24,111 nt of DNA from an uncultured Schaedlerella sp. (GCA_934435195.1 CAKSAJ010000036.1:1-24111), one strand, 5' to 3'. Positions 14,735 to 22,906 are shown, numbered from the stretch's first letter. Program-made: numbers and translations. The notes: generated from the letters alone by a model not told the origin.

Positions 14735-15490
14735 ATGATTCAATATAAAAGATGGGTATCGATGGCGGTTGTTGCAACCACAGTTACAGTGATGACATTA
14801 GGTGTCAATACACAAGCTGCGGAGCATCATACAGAAATGATGTATGCATCCGACCACATGGAGATCGCATCCTTTGCTCAATTACTTCAGGATTCAGAAA
14901 GAACAGATGAGATTGTTATGGAAAATGAATACCAGGAGGCAGGATTGCTGACAAAAGAAGAGTTGGACAAGAAAATAGCAGAGCAGAAACAAGCAGAAAA
15001 AGAAGCGGAAGAGAAAGCTTTGCAGGAGAAGAAAGAAGCGGAAGAAAAGGCACAGCGCGAATTGGAGGAAGCACAGAAAAAAGAAGCAGAGCGCATTGCG
15101 GCAGAAAAGGCAGAGGCACAAAGAAAAGCTGAAGAGGAAGCAGCTGTGGCACAGATTCAGGAAGCAGACAAAGAACTGTTGGCATCGATTATTTTTTGTG
15201 AGGCGGGAAATCAACCTTACGAAGGGCAGGTGGCAGTCGGAGCGGTTATTATGAATCGTGTGAAAAGTGCGGTGTATCCAAACAGTATTTCGGAGGTAGT
15301 ATACCAATCAGGTCAATTTGGCCCGGCAATGACAGGATGGCTTGACAGTGTCAGATATAGTGCAGGATATACACCAAGTGCTATGCAGGCAGCAATAGAT
15401 GCAATGTCCGGAAGTAATCCAATCGGAGACTGCCTCTATTTTGATCAAGGCGGTATGGGATATCAGCTGGGAGATCATTATTTTCACTAA
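14735..15490 (+). CDS. secreted cell wall hydrolase, SleB/Hydrolase_2 family
   Basis: Exported peptidoglycan hydrolase of 251 residues. Residues 1-28 are a signal peptide (VNTQAA). About 72-143 form a highly charged Glu/Lys/Ala-rich coiled coil. From about 145 to the end is the catalytic Hydrolase_2 domain, with SIIFCEAGNQPYEGQVAVGAVIMNRV containing the presumed catalytic Glu156, then VYQSGQFGP and a short LYFDQGG...GDHYFH end. SleB itself is a spore-cortex lytic enzyme. The coiled-coil arrangement is also common in vegetative wall hydrolases, so a sporulation role is not implied. TAGGAGGAG precedes the ATG. A WalR-like box in the promoter region fits wall-growth control. Confidence 0.88.
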   Translation: MIQYKRWVSMAVVATTVTVMTLGVNTQAAEHHTEMMYASDHMEIASFAQLLQDSERTDEIVMENEYQEAGLLTKEELDKKIAEQKQAEKEAEEKALQEKKEAEEKAQRELEEAQKKEAERIAAEKAEAQRKAEEEAAVAQIQEADKELLASIIFCEAGNQPYEGQVAVGAVIMNRVKSAVYPNSISEVVYQSGQFGPAMTGWLDSVRYSAGYTPSAMQAAIDAMSGSNPIGDCLYFDQGGMGYQLGDHYFH

Positions 15491-15498
15491 AAACAAGG

Positions 15499-15538
15499 AC
15501 AGATGATTGATAGAAATTAATCATCTGTTTTGCTTTTT
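15499..15538 (+). terminator. terminator after the wall hydrolase gene
   Basis: ACAGATGATT pairs perfectly with AATCATCTGT, followed by TTTGCTTTTT. It begins eight bases after the stop. Confidence 0.85.
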
Positions 15539-15582
15539 GTGGAAATAGGAAAATATTTTCACTGTCCAAAATAAGAAAAGAA

Positions 15583-15591
15583 TGGTACAAT
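15583..15591 (+). promoter_or_regulatory. extended -10 promoter of the NhaC-type gene
   Basis: TGGTACAAT is an extended -10 element 37 bases ahead of the start codon. The -35 region is weak. Confidence 0.45.
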
Positions 15592-15627
15592 GGGTTCTGT
15601 CAGGAAAAAAGAGGAGAGAAGTAGAGT

Positions 15628-16950
15628 ATGATGCAAAAGAAAAAGAGTAATCCAATTGCCTTGATGCCTATTGTAGTATTTCTTGTGTTGTATCTTGGGT
15701 TGGGGATTTTGTTTGAGTATGTGCTGGAGATTCCGATGGGATTTTATAATGTGCCGATCGTAATCGCATTTTTAGTGGCCATACTGGTAGCTTGTCTGCA
15801 GAATCGGGCAGTTAGTTTTGATGAAAAGCTGGAATTGATGGCGCAAGGTTTGGCAGATAAGAATATTATTACGATGTTGTTGATTTTTTTGACAGCAGGT
15901 TCATTTGTAGGAGTTGTAGGGCGTGACAGTGCAGAAAGTGTTGCGTATTTTATGCTTTCTATGATTCCGGCAAGATTCGCAGTTGCAGTATTGTTTGTAG
16001 TTGCCTGTTTTGTATCGACGGCTATGGGAACATCAGTTGGAACAATCACATTGATCGTGCCAATTGCGGTGGCAGTAGCAGGTGTATCCGGATTTTCAGT
16101 TCCATTATGTGTAGGATCTGTTATGGGAGGAGCAATGTTTGGGGATAACTTATCGTTCATATCCGACACAACGATTGCAGCATGTAATGGACAAGGATGT
16201 GCGATGAAGGATAAGTTTAAAGAAAACTTCTGGATAGCTCTTCCGGCAGCAGTGGTAACGTTGATCATTATATTGGTTTTATCATTTAAGACAGATATAA
16301 ACGGACAAATCCAGCAGTCATATAACCTGGTGCAGATTATACCATATCTGTTGGTATTGGCAGGTGGGATTGCAGGGATTAATGTGTTCGTGGTATTACT
16401 GATCGGAATTGTGTCCGGATCAGTTATTATGATTGCGGGAGGACATATTCAGGTGATCAATCTGCTGAGTAATATGGGCTCAGGGGCCGCAGGAATGTTT
16501 GAAACCAGTATGGTAGCTGTTTTGGTAGCGGCGATGTGTGCTTTGATCCGTGAATATGGTGGCTTTGAAGCGTTACTGCAGTTTATTAAAAAAATCTTTA
16601 AAGGAAATAAAGGCGGTCAGTTGGGGATGGGAATGCTTGTTGGAGCAATGGATATCGCGACTGCCAATAATACAGTTGCGATTGTAATGGCAAACCCAAT
16701 CGCACAGGAGATGTCACGCGAATATGGTATTAAACCACGAAAGGCAGCCTCTTTGCTAGATACATTTTCTTGTGTATTCCAAGGGGTGATTCCTTATGGA
16801 GCACAGATGCTGGTTGCAATTTCCGCAGTGAATGAGCTGGGCTATGAGATATCAGCATTCCAGATTATGCCAAAGTTATTTTATCCATACTTACTGTTAG
16901 TTAGTTCGCTTGTGTGGATATTTGTTATTCCGGACAGACGGAGCAAATAG
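15628..16950 (+). CDS. NhaC-family Na+/H+ antiporter
   Basis: Integral membrane protein of 440 residues with about eleven hydrophobic segments. It has NhaC superfamily features: FLTAGSFVGVVGRDSAES near 86-105, STAMGTSVGTITLIVPIAVAVA (about 130-152), GGAMFGDNLSFISDTTIAA (about 168-187) and, in the second half, MDIATANNTVAIVMANPIA. It should exchange Na+ for H+ across the cytoplasmic membrane; some relatives exchange organic acids or amino acids, so the substrate is not certain. GAGGAGAG precedes the ATG. It probably forms its own transcription unit, ending at or reading through the hairpin in front of eno. Confidence 0.85.
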   Translation: MMQKKKSNPIALMPIVVFLVLYLGLGILFEYVLEIPMGFYNVPIVIAFLVAILVACLQNRAVSFDEKLELMAQGLADKNIITMLLIFLTAGSFVGVVGRDSAESVAYFMLSMIPARFAVAVLFVVACFVSTAMGTSVGTITLIVPIAVAVAGVSGFSVPLCVGSVMGGAMFGDNLSFISDTTIAACNGQGCAMKDKFKENFWIALPAAVVTLIIILVLSFKTDINGQIQQSYNLVQIIPYLLVLAGGIAGINVFVVLLIGIVSGSVIMIAGGHIQVINLLSNMGSGAAGMFETSMVAVLVAAMCALIREYGGFEALLQFIKKIFKGNKGGQLGMGMLVGAMDIATANNTVAIVMANPIAQEMSREYGIKPRKAASLLDTFSCVFQGVIPYGAQMLVAISAVNELGYEISAFQIMPKLFYPYLLLVSSLVWIFVIPDRRSK

Positions 16951-17002
16951 TGGGATGATGTAATATTTTGGAGAGAAAAATAAATTTACGATAGTATGAA
17001 AT

Positions 17003-17047
17003 AAAACCTTCTTGGAATACTAAAATTAAAAAATCCAAGGAGGTTTT
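17003..17047 (+). promoter_or_regulatory. hairpin enclosing the eno ribosome-binding site
   Basis: AAAACCTTCTTGGA (17003-17016) pairs over 14 positions (one U-G) with TCCAAGGAGGTTTT (17034-17047) across a 17-base AT-rich loop. The 3' arm contains AAGGAGG, the only ribosome-binding site for eno, whose ATG follows four bases later. The base of the stem continues into TTTTTG, so it may be a terminator for the upstream gene, a translational control element, or both. I found no convincing separate promoter between it and the NhaC-type gene. Confidence 0.7.
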
Positions 17048-17051
17048 TGTT

Positions 17052-18323
17052 ATGTATGAATACATGCCGATACGAGATGTGTACGCGAGAGAAATATTAG
17101 ATTCCAGAGGGAATCCGACAATAGAAGTAGAAGTGCTTGCAGGAGAAAATATAATCGGCAAGGCAGCTGTTCCATCAGGAGCATCTACCGGAAAATATGA
17201 GGCGGTAGAATTAAGGGATGGTGGGGTGCGATATGGAGGAAAAGGTGTCCAACTGGCAGTGGAACATGTGAATAATCAGATTGCAGAAAGTATCATCGGG
17301 ATGAATATTTTTGGGCAGAGCGAAATTGACCGAGTATTGATCCATTTAGATGGAACCTTGAACAAAAAGAAATTAGGAGCCAATGCATTGCTGGGCGTTT
17401 CACTTGCATGTGCCCATGCGGCGGCAAATGCATTACAGGTTCCACTGTATCGTTATCTCGGGGGTGTAAATGCGAAAAAACTACCGATACCGATGATGAA
17501 TATTTTGAATGGTGGTGTACATGCAGATAATACATTGGATATACAAGAGTTTATGATTATGCCGGTTGGAGCAGATGATTTCAGCGAAGGGCTTAGAATG
17601 TGTGCGGAAATTTACCAGGAATTAAAAGCTTTATTGAAAAAGCAGGGGCTTAGTACAGCGGTGGGGGATGAAGGCGGGTTTGCACCGGATCTTCCGGATT
17701 CCAAAACTGCATTGCAGTATTTAAAACAGGCAGTCGAGCATGCAGGATATCGGATGGGAAAAGATATTAAGATTGCACTGGATATTGCGGCATCAGAATT
17801 ATATAATTCTGATTTTAAGACTTATGAATTTCCGGGGGAAAGTAAAATGTGCGGAAAAAAAGTCATCCGTTCTGCAGAAGAATTAATAGATTATTACGAA
17901 GAATTGATGCAGGAATTTCCAATTTGCTCGATAGAAGATCCGTTGGATGAGGAAGATTGGGAAGGATGGGAATTGCTGACAGTTCGATTGGGAAGAGATG
18001 TACAATTGGTGGGGGATGATCTCTTTGTGACAAATGTAGAACGGCTGAGAAAAGGAATCGAAAAAAGTGTTGCAAATGCGATTCTGATCAAAGTGAATCA
18101 GATAGGAACGCTGACGGAGGCGATAGAGGCAATTGAAACTGCTCAAAAATCAGGATACCGAGCAATTATATCACACCGTTCGGGTGAGACAGAGGATACA
18201 ACGATTGCTGACCTGGCTGTAGCGTTTAATACAGGGCAGATAAAAACGGGAGCTCCTTGCCGCTCGGAGAGAGTTGCAAAATATAATCGATTATTGAGAA
18301 TTCAGGAGGAAGTGGAAAATTAA
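17052..18323 (+). CDS. eno: enolase (phosphopyruvate hydratase)
   Basis: Glycolytic enzyme converting 2-phosphoglycerate to phosphoenolpyruvate, cytoplasmic, Mg2+-dependent. The 423 residues include the mobile SGAST loop (42-46), His157 in NGGVHADN, Glu166 in DIQEF and catalytic Glu207 in GDEGGFAP. Metal ligands are Asp244, Glu285 (SIEDPLDEEDW) and Asp312 (GDD); catalytic Lys337 is in IKVNQIGT, with the SHRSGET motif (His365) and Lys388 in IKTGAPCRSER. All expected active-site residues are present and the length is slightly below the usual ~430. It precedes secG-rnr-smpB, a gene order known in Firmicutes. Its ribosome-binding site is inside a strong hairpin. Confidence 0.97.
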   Translation: MYEYMPIRDVYAREILDSRGNPTIEVEVLAGENIIGKAAVPSGASTGKYEAVELRDGGVRYGGKGVQLAVEHVNNQIAESIIGMNIFGQSEIDRVLIHLDGTLNKKKLGANALLGVSLACAHAAANALQVPLYRYLGGVNAKKLPIPMMNILNGGVHADNTLDIQEFMIMPVGADDFSEGLRMCAEIYQELKALLKKQGLSTAVGDEGGFAPDLPDSKTALQYLKQAVEHAGYRMGKDIKIALDIAASELYNSDFKTYEFPGESKMCGKKVIRSAEELIDYYEELMQEFPICSIEDPLDEEDWEGWELLTVRLGRDVQLVGDDLFVTNVERLRKGIEKSVANAILIKVNQIGTLTEAIEAIETAQKSGYRAIISHRSGETEDTTIADLAVAFNTGQIKTGAPCRSERVAKYNRLLRIQEEVEN

Positions 18324-18333
18324 TGTAAAACAG

Positions 18334-18362
18334 TTGAAATTTGATACAATCTATGTTACAAT
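18334..18362 (+). promoter_or_regulatory. secG promoter
   Basis: TTGAAA (18334-18339) and TACAAT (18357-18362) are 17 bp apart, with an extended TG upstream of the -10. It lies directly after the eno stop, so secG has its own start and no terminator separates it from eno. Confidence 0.6.
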
Positions 18363-18395
18363 AAACATCGGTTTATCCGCAGGAGGTGTGAACAA

Positions 18396-18638
18396 ATGGA
18401 AATTTTAAAAACAATAATAACCATTATATTTGTAATAGATTGTATCGCATTATCAGCGATTATTTTGCTTCAGGAAGGAAAGTCTGCAGGTCTTGGAACA
18501 ATCAGCGGGGCAGCAGATTCTTATTGGGGACAGAACAAAGGACGTTCTATGGAAGGTGCACTTGTAAAGTCTACAAAGTTCCTGGCAATTTTGTTTATAG
18601 TTTTGGCTGTGGTTTTGAACCTCAGTGTATTTAACTAG
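18396..18638 (+). CDS. secG: preprotein translocase subunit SecG
   Basis: Small membrane subunit of the SecYEG export channel, 80 residues. It has two hydrophobic helices (about 5-25 and 60-78) joined by a cytoplasmic loop containing LLQEGKSAGLGTISGAADSYWGQNKGRSMEG, the characteristic SecG segment. GCAGGAGGTG precedes the ATG. It lies between eno and rnr, as in many Firmicutes, and is followed at once by a terminator, so rnr is probably mainly transcribed separately. Confidence 0.95.
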   Translation: MEILKTIITIIFVIDCIALSAIILLQEGKSAGLGTISGAADSYWGQNKGRSMEGALVKSTKFLAILFIVLAVVLNLSVFN

Positions 18639-18651
18639 AGAAGAAGATGAC

Positions 18652-18688
18652 GAAACACTCTATATGCATATATATAGGGTGTTTTTTG
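18652..18688 (+). terminator. terminator after secG
   Basis: AACACTCTATAT pairs with ATATAGGGTGTT (one G-U) around a short loop, ending in six T. Confidence 0.85.
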
Positions 18689-18717
18689 TTGTATAAACCA
18701 GATAAGCTGCGTTGTGT

Positions 18718-18747
18718 TTGTGTAAGCTGCAGTTTTTCGGGTATAAG
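18718..18747 (+). promoter_or_regulatory. candidate rnr promoter
   Basis: TTGTGT (18718-18723) and TATAAG (18742-18747) are 18 bp apart, both imperfect. The direct repeat TAAGCTGC occurs at 18703-18710 and 18723-18730, 20 bp apart, over the -35 region. Confidence 0.35.
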
Positions 18748-18770
18748 ACAGGTTTTAGAGGAGAGTTTGA

Positions 18771-20918
18771 ATGAGTAATACATTTGAAAAAAGGAAAAAA
18801 GTCATTTACGATTTCATCTGCGATGATTTTTATGTGCCGATGAAGTTTAAAGAGATTGCTATGATCCTTCAGGTTCCAAAAGAACAAAGGGATGAATTGA
18901 GGGCAGTCTTAGAAGCTTTAGAACAAGAAGGTAAGATATTTGTTTCAAAGAAAGGCAAGTATGCAAAAGGACAGGCGAAAAGACTGACAGGAACATTTCA
19001 ATCCCACCAGCGTGGTTTTGGGTTTGTTATTCGCGAAGGCGAAGATGAGGATGTTTTTATCTCAGAAGATAATATTAACGGAGCATTTCAGGGAGATGAA
19101 GTAGAGTTTGTTATTACAAAAGAGAAAGACAGTCAGACAGGAAGACGTACAGAAGGAAAAATCGTAAGAATATTGTCACATGGGACAACACGTGTTGTTG
19201 GTATGTATGAAAAGTGCAAGAATTTTGGTTTTGTAAGACCGGACAATCAACGTCTGCTCAGCGATATTTATATCCCGGCAGGGAAAGAAAAAGGTGCTGT
19301 CAGTGGGCATAAAGTTGTGGTAGAGCTGACATCTTATGGTAGTGAGAATATGAAGCCGGAAGGATATGTGGCGGAAATCATAGGACATATCAATGATCCG
19401 GGTACGGATATTATGTCAATTGTGAAATCATTTGATCTTCCGGTAGAGTTTCCGGAGAAAGTTATGAATCAGGCAGAACGTGTGGGCAAAGACGTAAGTG
19501 ATGCGGATATGGCAGGACGTAAAGACTTGCGAGACTGGCAGATGGTAACGATTGACGGAGAAGATGCCAAAGATTTGGATGATGCGGTATCATTGACAAA
19601 AAAAGGAGACAATTATAAGCTGGGCGTTCATATCGCCGATGTAACGAATTATGTACAGGAGAGAAGTGCATTGGATCGTGAAGCACTCAAGCGTGGGACA
19701 AGTGTTTATCTTGTAAATAAAGTGATCCCTATGCTTCCGCAGAAATTATCGAACGGAGTTTGTTCTTTGAATGAAGGCGAGAATCGTCTTGCACTTAGCT
19801 GTATTATGACAGTAAATCCAAAAGGTGAAGTGATTGATCATGAGATTGCAGAAACAGTGATCAAGGTTGACAGAAGAATGAGTTATACAAGTGTCGCTAA
19901 GATTCTTGAAGATCATGATAAAAATGAAATTGCAAAATATGAAGAGCTGGTTCCAATGTTTGAACTAATGCAGGAACTGTCTCATATTTTGCGTGAACAT
20001 AGAAAAAAAAGAGGTTCTATTGATTTTGATTTTCCGGAGTCTAAGATGGTATTAGATGAAAAAGGAAGACCAATCGATATTAAACCATATGACAGAAATG
20101 TGGCAACAAAGATTATTGAAGATTTTATGTTGCTTGCAAATGAAACTGTTGCGGAAGAATATTTCTGGAGAGAACTTCCGTTTCTGTATAGAACGCACGA
20201 TACACCAGACGAGGATAAAATGAAACGTCTGAGTACATTCATCAATAATTTTGGTTATCATATACATGTGGGAAATGAAGTGCGTCCGAAAGAAGTGCAG
20301 AAGCTTCTTGGTAAAGTAGAAGGAACACCGGAAGAGGCACTGATCAGCCGTTTGGCACTTCGTTCTATGAAACAGGCAAAATATACACCGGAGAATTCGG
20401 GACATTTCGGACTGGCAGCAAAATATTATACACATTTTACATCACCGATCCGACGATATCCGGATTTGCAGATTCACCGAATCATCAAGGAAAATATTCG
20501 TGGTTGCATGAATGATAAACGCATCGAGCATTATGAAAAAATATTGCCGGAAGTGGCAGTTCAGTCAAGTATGCTGGAACGCCGTGCGGAAGAAGCGGAG
20601 AGAGAAACAATCAAACTGAAAAAAGTTGAATATATGCAACAACGCATCGGAGAAGAATTTGAAGGTGTGATATCAGGAATTACTAAATGGGGTGCTTACG
20701 TGGAACTTCCAAATACGATAGAAGGACTTGTGCATGTGACGAATATGCGAGACGATCATTATGAGTATTGGGAAGAACAGTATGAACTTATTGGAGAACA
20801 TACAAGAAATGTATATAAATTAGGTCAGAGCGTGAAAGTACGCGTGCTGGCTGTAGATAAATTGAACCGGACGATTGATTTTGAATTCTGTGACGAGGAT
20901 GAAGAATACGATTCGTAA
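18771..20918 (+). CDS. rnr: ribonuclease R
   Basis: Processive 3'-5' exoribonuclease of the RNB family that degrades structured RNA and, with tmRNA-SmpB, messages from stalled ribosomes. The 715 residues show an N-terminal winged-helix segment (about 1-65), two cold-shock domains (about 70-128, with HQRGFGFV, and about 140-210, with NFGFVRPDN), the RNB catalytic domain (about 245-575) and a C-terminal S1 domain (about 628-700, FEGVISGITKWGAYVELPN). The catalytic loop IDGEDAKDLDDA (261-272) supplies the metal-binding aspartates. GAGGAGAG precedes the ATG. smpB follows after 37 bases with no terminator, so the two are likely co-transcribed. Confidence 0.97.
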   Translation: MSNTFEKRKKVIYDFICDDFYVPMKFKEIAMILQVPKEQRDELRAVLEALEQEGKIFVSKKGKYAKGQAKRLTGTFQSHQRGFGFVIREGEDEDVFISEDNINGAFQGDEVEFVITKEKDSQTGRRTEGKIVRILSHGTTRVVGMYEKCKNFGFVRPDNQRLLSDIYIPAGKEKGAVSGHKVVVELTSYGSENMKPEGYVAEIIGHINDPGTDIMSIVKSFDLPVEFPEKVMNQAERVGKDVSDADMAGRKDLRDWQMVTIDGEDAKDLDDAVSLTKKGDNYKLGVHIADVTNYVQERSALDREALKRGTSVYLVNKVIPMLPQKLSNGVCSLNEGENRLALSCIMTVNPKGEVIDHEIAETVIKVDRRMSYTSVAKILEDHDKNEIAKYEELVPMFELMQELSHILREHRKKRGSIDFDFPESKMVLDEKGRPIDIKPYDRNVATKIIEDFMLLANETVAEEYFWRELPFLYRTHDTPDEDKMKRLSTFINNFGYHIHVGNEVRPKEVQKLLGKVEGTPEEALISRLALRSMKQAKYTPENSGHFGLAAKYYTHFTSPIRRYPDLQIHRIIKENIRGCMNDKRIEHYEKILPEVAVQSSMLERRAEEAERETIKLKKVEYMQQRIGEEFEGVISGITKWGAYVELPNTIEGLVHVTNMRDDHYEYWEEQYELIGEHTRNVYKLGQSVKVRVLAVDKLNRTIDFEFCDEDEEYDS

Positions 20919-20955
20919 ATAAAAGTCTTAAAAGGACGAGAAAGAGGTTGGATAT

Positions 20956-21417
20956 ATGGCAGAGAAAAAGCTGATTGCAAATAATAAAAAAGCGTATCAT
21001 GATTATTTTATTCTGGAAAAATATGAGGCCGGAATTGTATTACATGGAACAGAAGTGAAATCACTGAGAATGGGAAAATGCAGTATCAAAGAAGCATTTA
21101 TTCGAATCGAAGATGGTGAGATGTTTATTTATGGAATGCATATTTCACCATATGAAAAGGGAAATATTTTTAATAAAGATCCATTGCGTGTAAGAAAACT
21201 ACTTCTTCATAAGAAAGAAATCGATAAGATTTTTGGAAAGATGAAAGAAAAAGGTAATACAGTTGTTCCATTACAGGTATATTTTAGCGGAAGTCTTGTG
21301 AAAGTAGAAATTGGTCTTGCAAAAGGTAAAAAACTTTACGATAAGCGAGACGATATTGCGAAGAAAGATCAGAGACGTGAGGCACAGAGAGATTTTAAGG
21401 TTAGAAATCTGGGATAA
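20956..21417 (+). CDS. smpB: SsrA-binding protein SmpB
   Basis: Partner protein of tmRNA in trans-translation: it binds the tRNA-like part of tmRNA and places it on stalled ribosomes. The 153 residues contain family blocks NKKAYHDYFILEKYEAGIVLHGTEVKSLR (about 10-38), ISPYEKGN, HKKEIDKIFGKMKEKG and the basic C-terminal tail AKGKKLYDKRDDIAKKDQRREAQRD, which occupies the empty mRNA channel. The length is normal. GAGG lies ahead of the ATG. It probably belongs to one transcription unit with rnr and faces the tmRNA gene, which is on the opposite strand. Confidence 0.97.
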   Translation: MAEKKLIANNKKAYHDYFILEKYEAGIVLHGTEVKSLRMGKCSIKEAFIRIEDGEMFIYGMHISPYEKGNIFNKDPLRVRKLLLHKKEIDKIFGKMKEKGNTVVPLQVYFSGSLVKVEIGLAKGKKLYDKRDDIAKKDQRREAQRDFKVRNLG

Positions 21418-21473
21418 GATTCGCTGAAAATGATGCTTGTTCGCTGAGAATAAGATTTAAAATATTCTGAAAT

Positions 21474-21530
21474 AAAAATAAGGACGGAGAAAAGTAAATT
21501 ACTTTCTTCGTCCTTATTTCTTTTAAGTGG
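21474..21530. terminator. bidirectional terminator shared by smpB and ssrA
   Basis: A ~19-bp nearly perfect stem has arms beginning ATAAGGACG and ending CGTCCTTAT. It carries A-rich sequence on the left and T-rich sequence on the right, so it can work as an intrinsic terminator on both strands. It lies between the convergent smpB and tmRNA genes. Confidence 0.85.
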
Positions 21531-21537
21531 ACCTGGC

Positions 21538-21879
21538 GAGAATCGAACTCGCGTCCAAAAACCCATCCCATGTACTTCTACTATCATAGTCAGTTGTTTA
21601 ACATTCCCTCTGCTGTACGAGAACTAACACTCTTACAGGTTCAGTAGCTTCATAATACGCCTATTAACTCAAAGCTTTGTTAATATCGTTTCCCACATAG
21701 TTGATGCCAGATTCCCAAGGTGCGGGTGCCCCGGGGCTGACATGCAGCAATTAGGCTGCAGCTAATTCGAAATTATCGTTAGCGTTTAATTTTAAGTTTG
21801 CGATTTGACGCATCGGCCTACGGATAGCTTCTCCATCTTCAGAATCCCTGTCGAAACCAGTACAAGCCCAAAAATGAAG
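21538..21879 (-). ncRNA. ssrA: transfer-messenger RNA (tmRNA)
   Basis: On the minus strand the RNA begins GGGCTTGTACTGGTTTCGAC and ends with the tRNA-like T-arm GCGAG-TTCGATT-CTCGC followed by CAGGTCC and discriminator A. The 5' GGGCTTG pairs with the 3' CAGGTCC to form the acceptor stem; CCA is not encoded. The resume codon GCA is at 21801-21799 and the reading frame encodes ANLKLNANDNFELAAA before TAA at 21753-21751, so the full tag is that peptide preceded by the tRNA-borne alanine. Length about 342 nt. It rescues stalled ribosomes together with SmpB, encoded convergently next door. Confidence 0.96.
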
Positions 21880-21901
21880 TGAAATTATTTTCACGCTTCT
21901 T

Positions 21902-21930
21902 ATTCTAATGAAAGAAAATTAGAAAGTCAA
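21902..21930 (-). promoter_or_regulatory. tmRNA promoter
   Basis: On the minus strand TTGACT and TAGAAT are separated by 17 bp. The predicted start near 21896 gives a short 5' leader, presumably removed by RNase P. Confidence 0.75.
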
Positions 21931-21989
21931 GGTGCTTATCAGAAAAAATGGAAACAATTTTATAAAAAGGTAATTGATAAAAGATTACA

Positions 21990-22017
21990 TTGCACTTTTT
22001 CTGATTCGTGCTAGAAT
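21990..22017 (+). promoter_or_regulatory. promoter of the zinc phospholipase-like gene
   Basis: TTGCAC (21990-21995) and TAGAAT (22012-22017) are 16 bp apart, with an extended TG-C before the -10. Transcription would begin near 22024. That is downstream of the first possible ATG of the open frame (21974), so it supports a later start codon. Confidence 0.55.
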
Positions 22018-22051
22018 GAGGATGAGAATTGAAGGGAAAGAAGGTATGGAT

Positions 22052-22873
22052 ATGCCGACAACATATGCACATTATCAATTCGGAAAAGATGTGATTAGAA
22101 CATTACCGGGACCGCTTCAAAAAGTAATTGAGAATCATCGACAGCTTTTTGATATCGGATTATATGGACCGGATATTTTTTTTTACTATCGTATTTTTCA
22201 TAAAAATCGTGTAAATGCGATAGGATATAGAATGCATGAGGAGTATGCAGATACATTTTTTGAACATGCAGCAGAAGTTATTAAGCAGTCTAAAAATAAG
22301 AGTGCAGCAAGAGCGTATATGTATGGCTTTATCTGTCATTTTGCTTTGGATAGTGAGTGTCACAAATACGTAGAGAAGATGATAGAAATGAGCGGGATTA
22401 CACATTCTGAGATAGAGATGGAGTTTGACAGAGGATTATTAGTGAAGAATCATCTTGATCCAATGACATTTCTAAGAGCGAGCTGTATTCATCCAACATG
22501 GAAAAATGCAGAAGTAATCGCTGAATTCTTTGATGGAGTCAGTGCAAAAGAAATAAGGAAAACATTGAGGTACATGATTCTGTGTGATAAGCTTTTGACT
22601 GTACCAAATCCGATAAAGCGAAAGGCATTATTTTTCGGAATGAAAGTGACAGGACAATATGAGGGTGTGCATGGAATGGTGATGAGCGAGCAACCGAATC
22701 CGGCGTGTAAGAAATATTGTCAGATATTAAATGGCGTCTATCATGGAGCTGTTCCGATTGCAGGAAAGATGATTGGACAATATCAAAAGGTGCTTTTCAA
22801 AAATGAAGAAATATCAAAGCGATTTCATGAGACGTTCGGAGCAGGAGAAAATTGGCAGGAATTACAAGTTTGA
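22052..22873 (+). CDS. zinc-dependent phospholipase C family protein
   Basis: A 273-residue protein beginning MPTTYAHYQFGKDVIRTLP. The His/Asp-rich pattern resembles the zinc-dependent phospholipase C/S1-P1 nuclease-like fold seen in many clostridial hypothetical proteins: YAHYQFG, LFDIGLYGPDIFFYY, HEEYADTFFEH and YGFICHFALDSECHKYV. These could supply the metal-binding His and Asp residues. No signal peptide is visible, so unlike the Clostridium alpha-toxin it is probably intracellular, and its substrate is unknown. The frame is open from 21974, but the promoter overlaps that part, and AGAAGG is correctly spaced from the ATG at 22052 (the ATG at 22046 is too close). Confidence 0.78.
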   Translation: MPTTYAHYQFGKDVIRTLPGPLQKVIENHRQLFDIGLYGPDIFFYYRIFHKNRVNAIGYRMHEEYADTFFEHAAEVIKQSKNKSAARAYMYGFICHFALDSECHKYVEKMIEMSGITHSEIEMEFDRGLLVKNHLDPMTFLRASCIHPTWKNAEVIAEFFDGVSAKEIRKTLRYMILCDKLLTVPNPIKRKALFFGMKVTGQYEGVHGMVMSEQPNPACKKYCQILNGVYHGAVPIAGKMIGQYQKVLFKNEEISKRFHETFGAGENWQELQV

Positions 22874-22878
22874 AAATC

Positions 22879-22906
22879 TTGATTTGTTTGGAAAATAGTG
22901 TAGAAT
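22879..22906 (+). promoter_or_regulatory. trxA promoter
   Basis: TTGATT (22879-22884) and TAGAAT (22901-22906) are 16 bp apart, just after the previous stop. The leader would be about 80 bases. Confidence 0.55.

Noticed and set aside
14894..15307. Long minus-strand ORFs opposite the wall hydrolase
   Set aside because: They are the reverse of the Glu/Lys-rich coiled-coil codons, giving Phe/Leu/Ser-rich shadow proteins.
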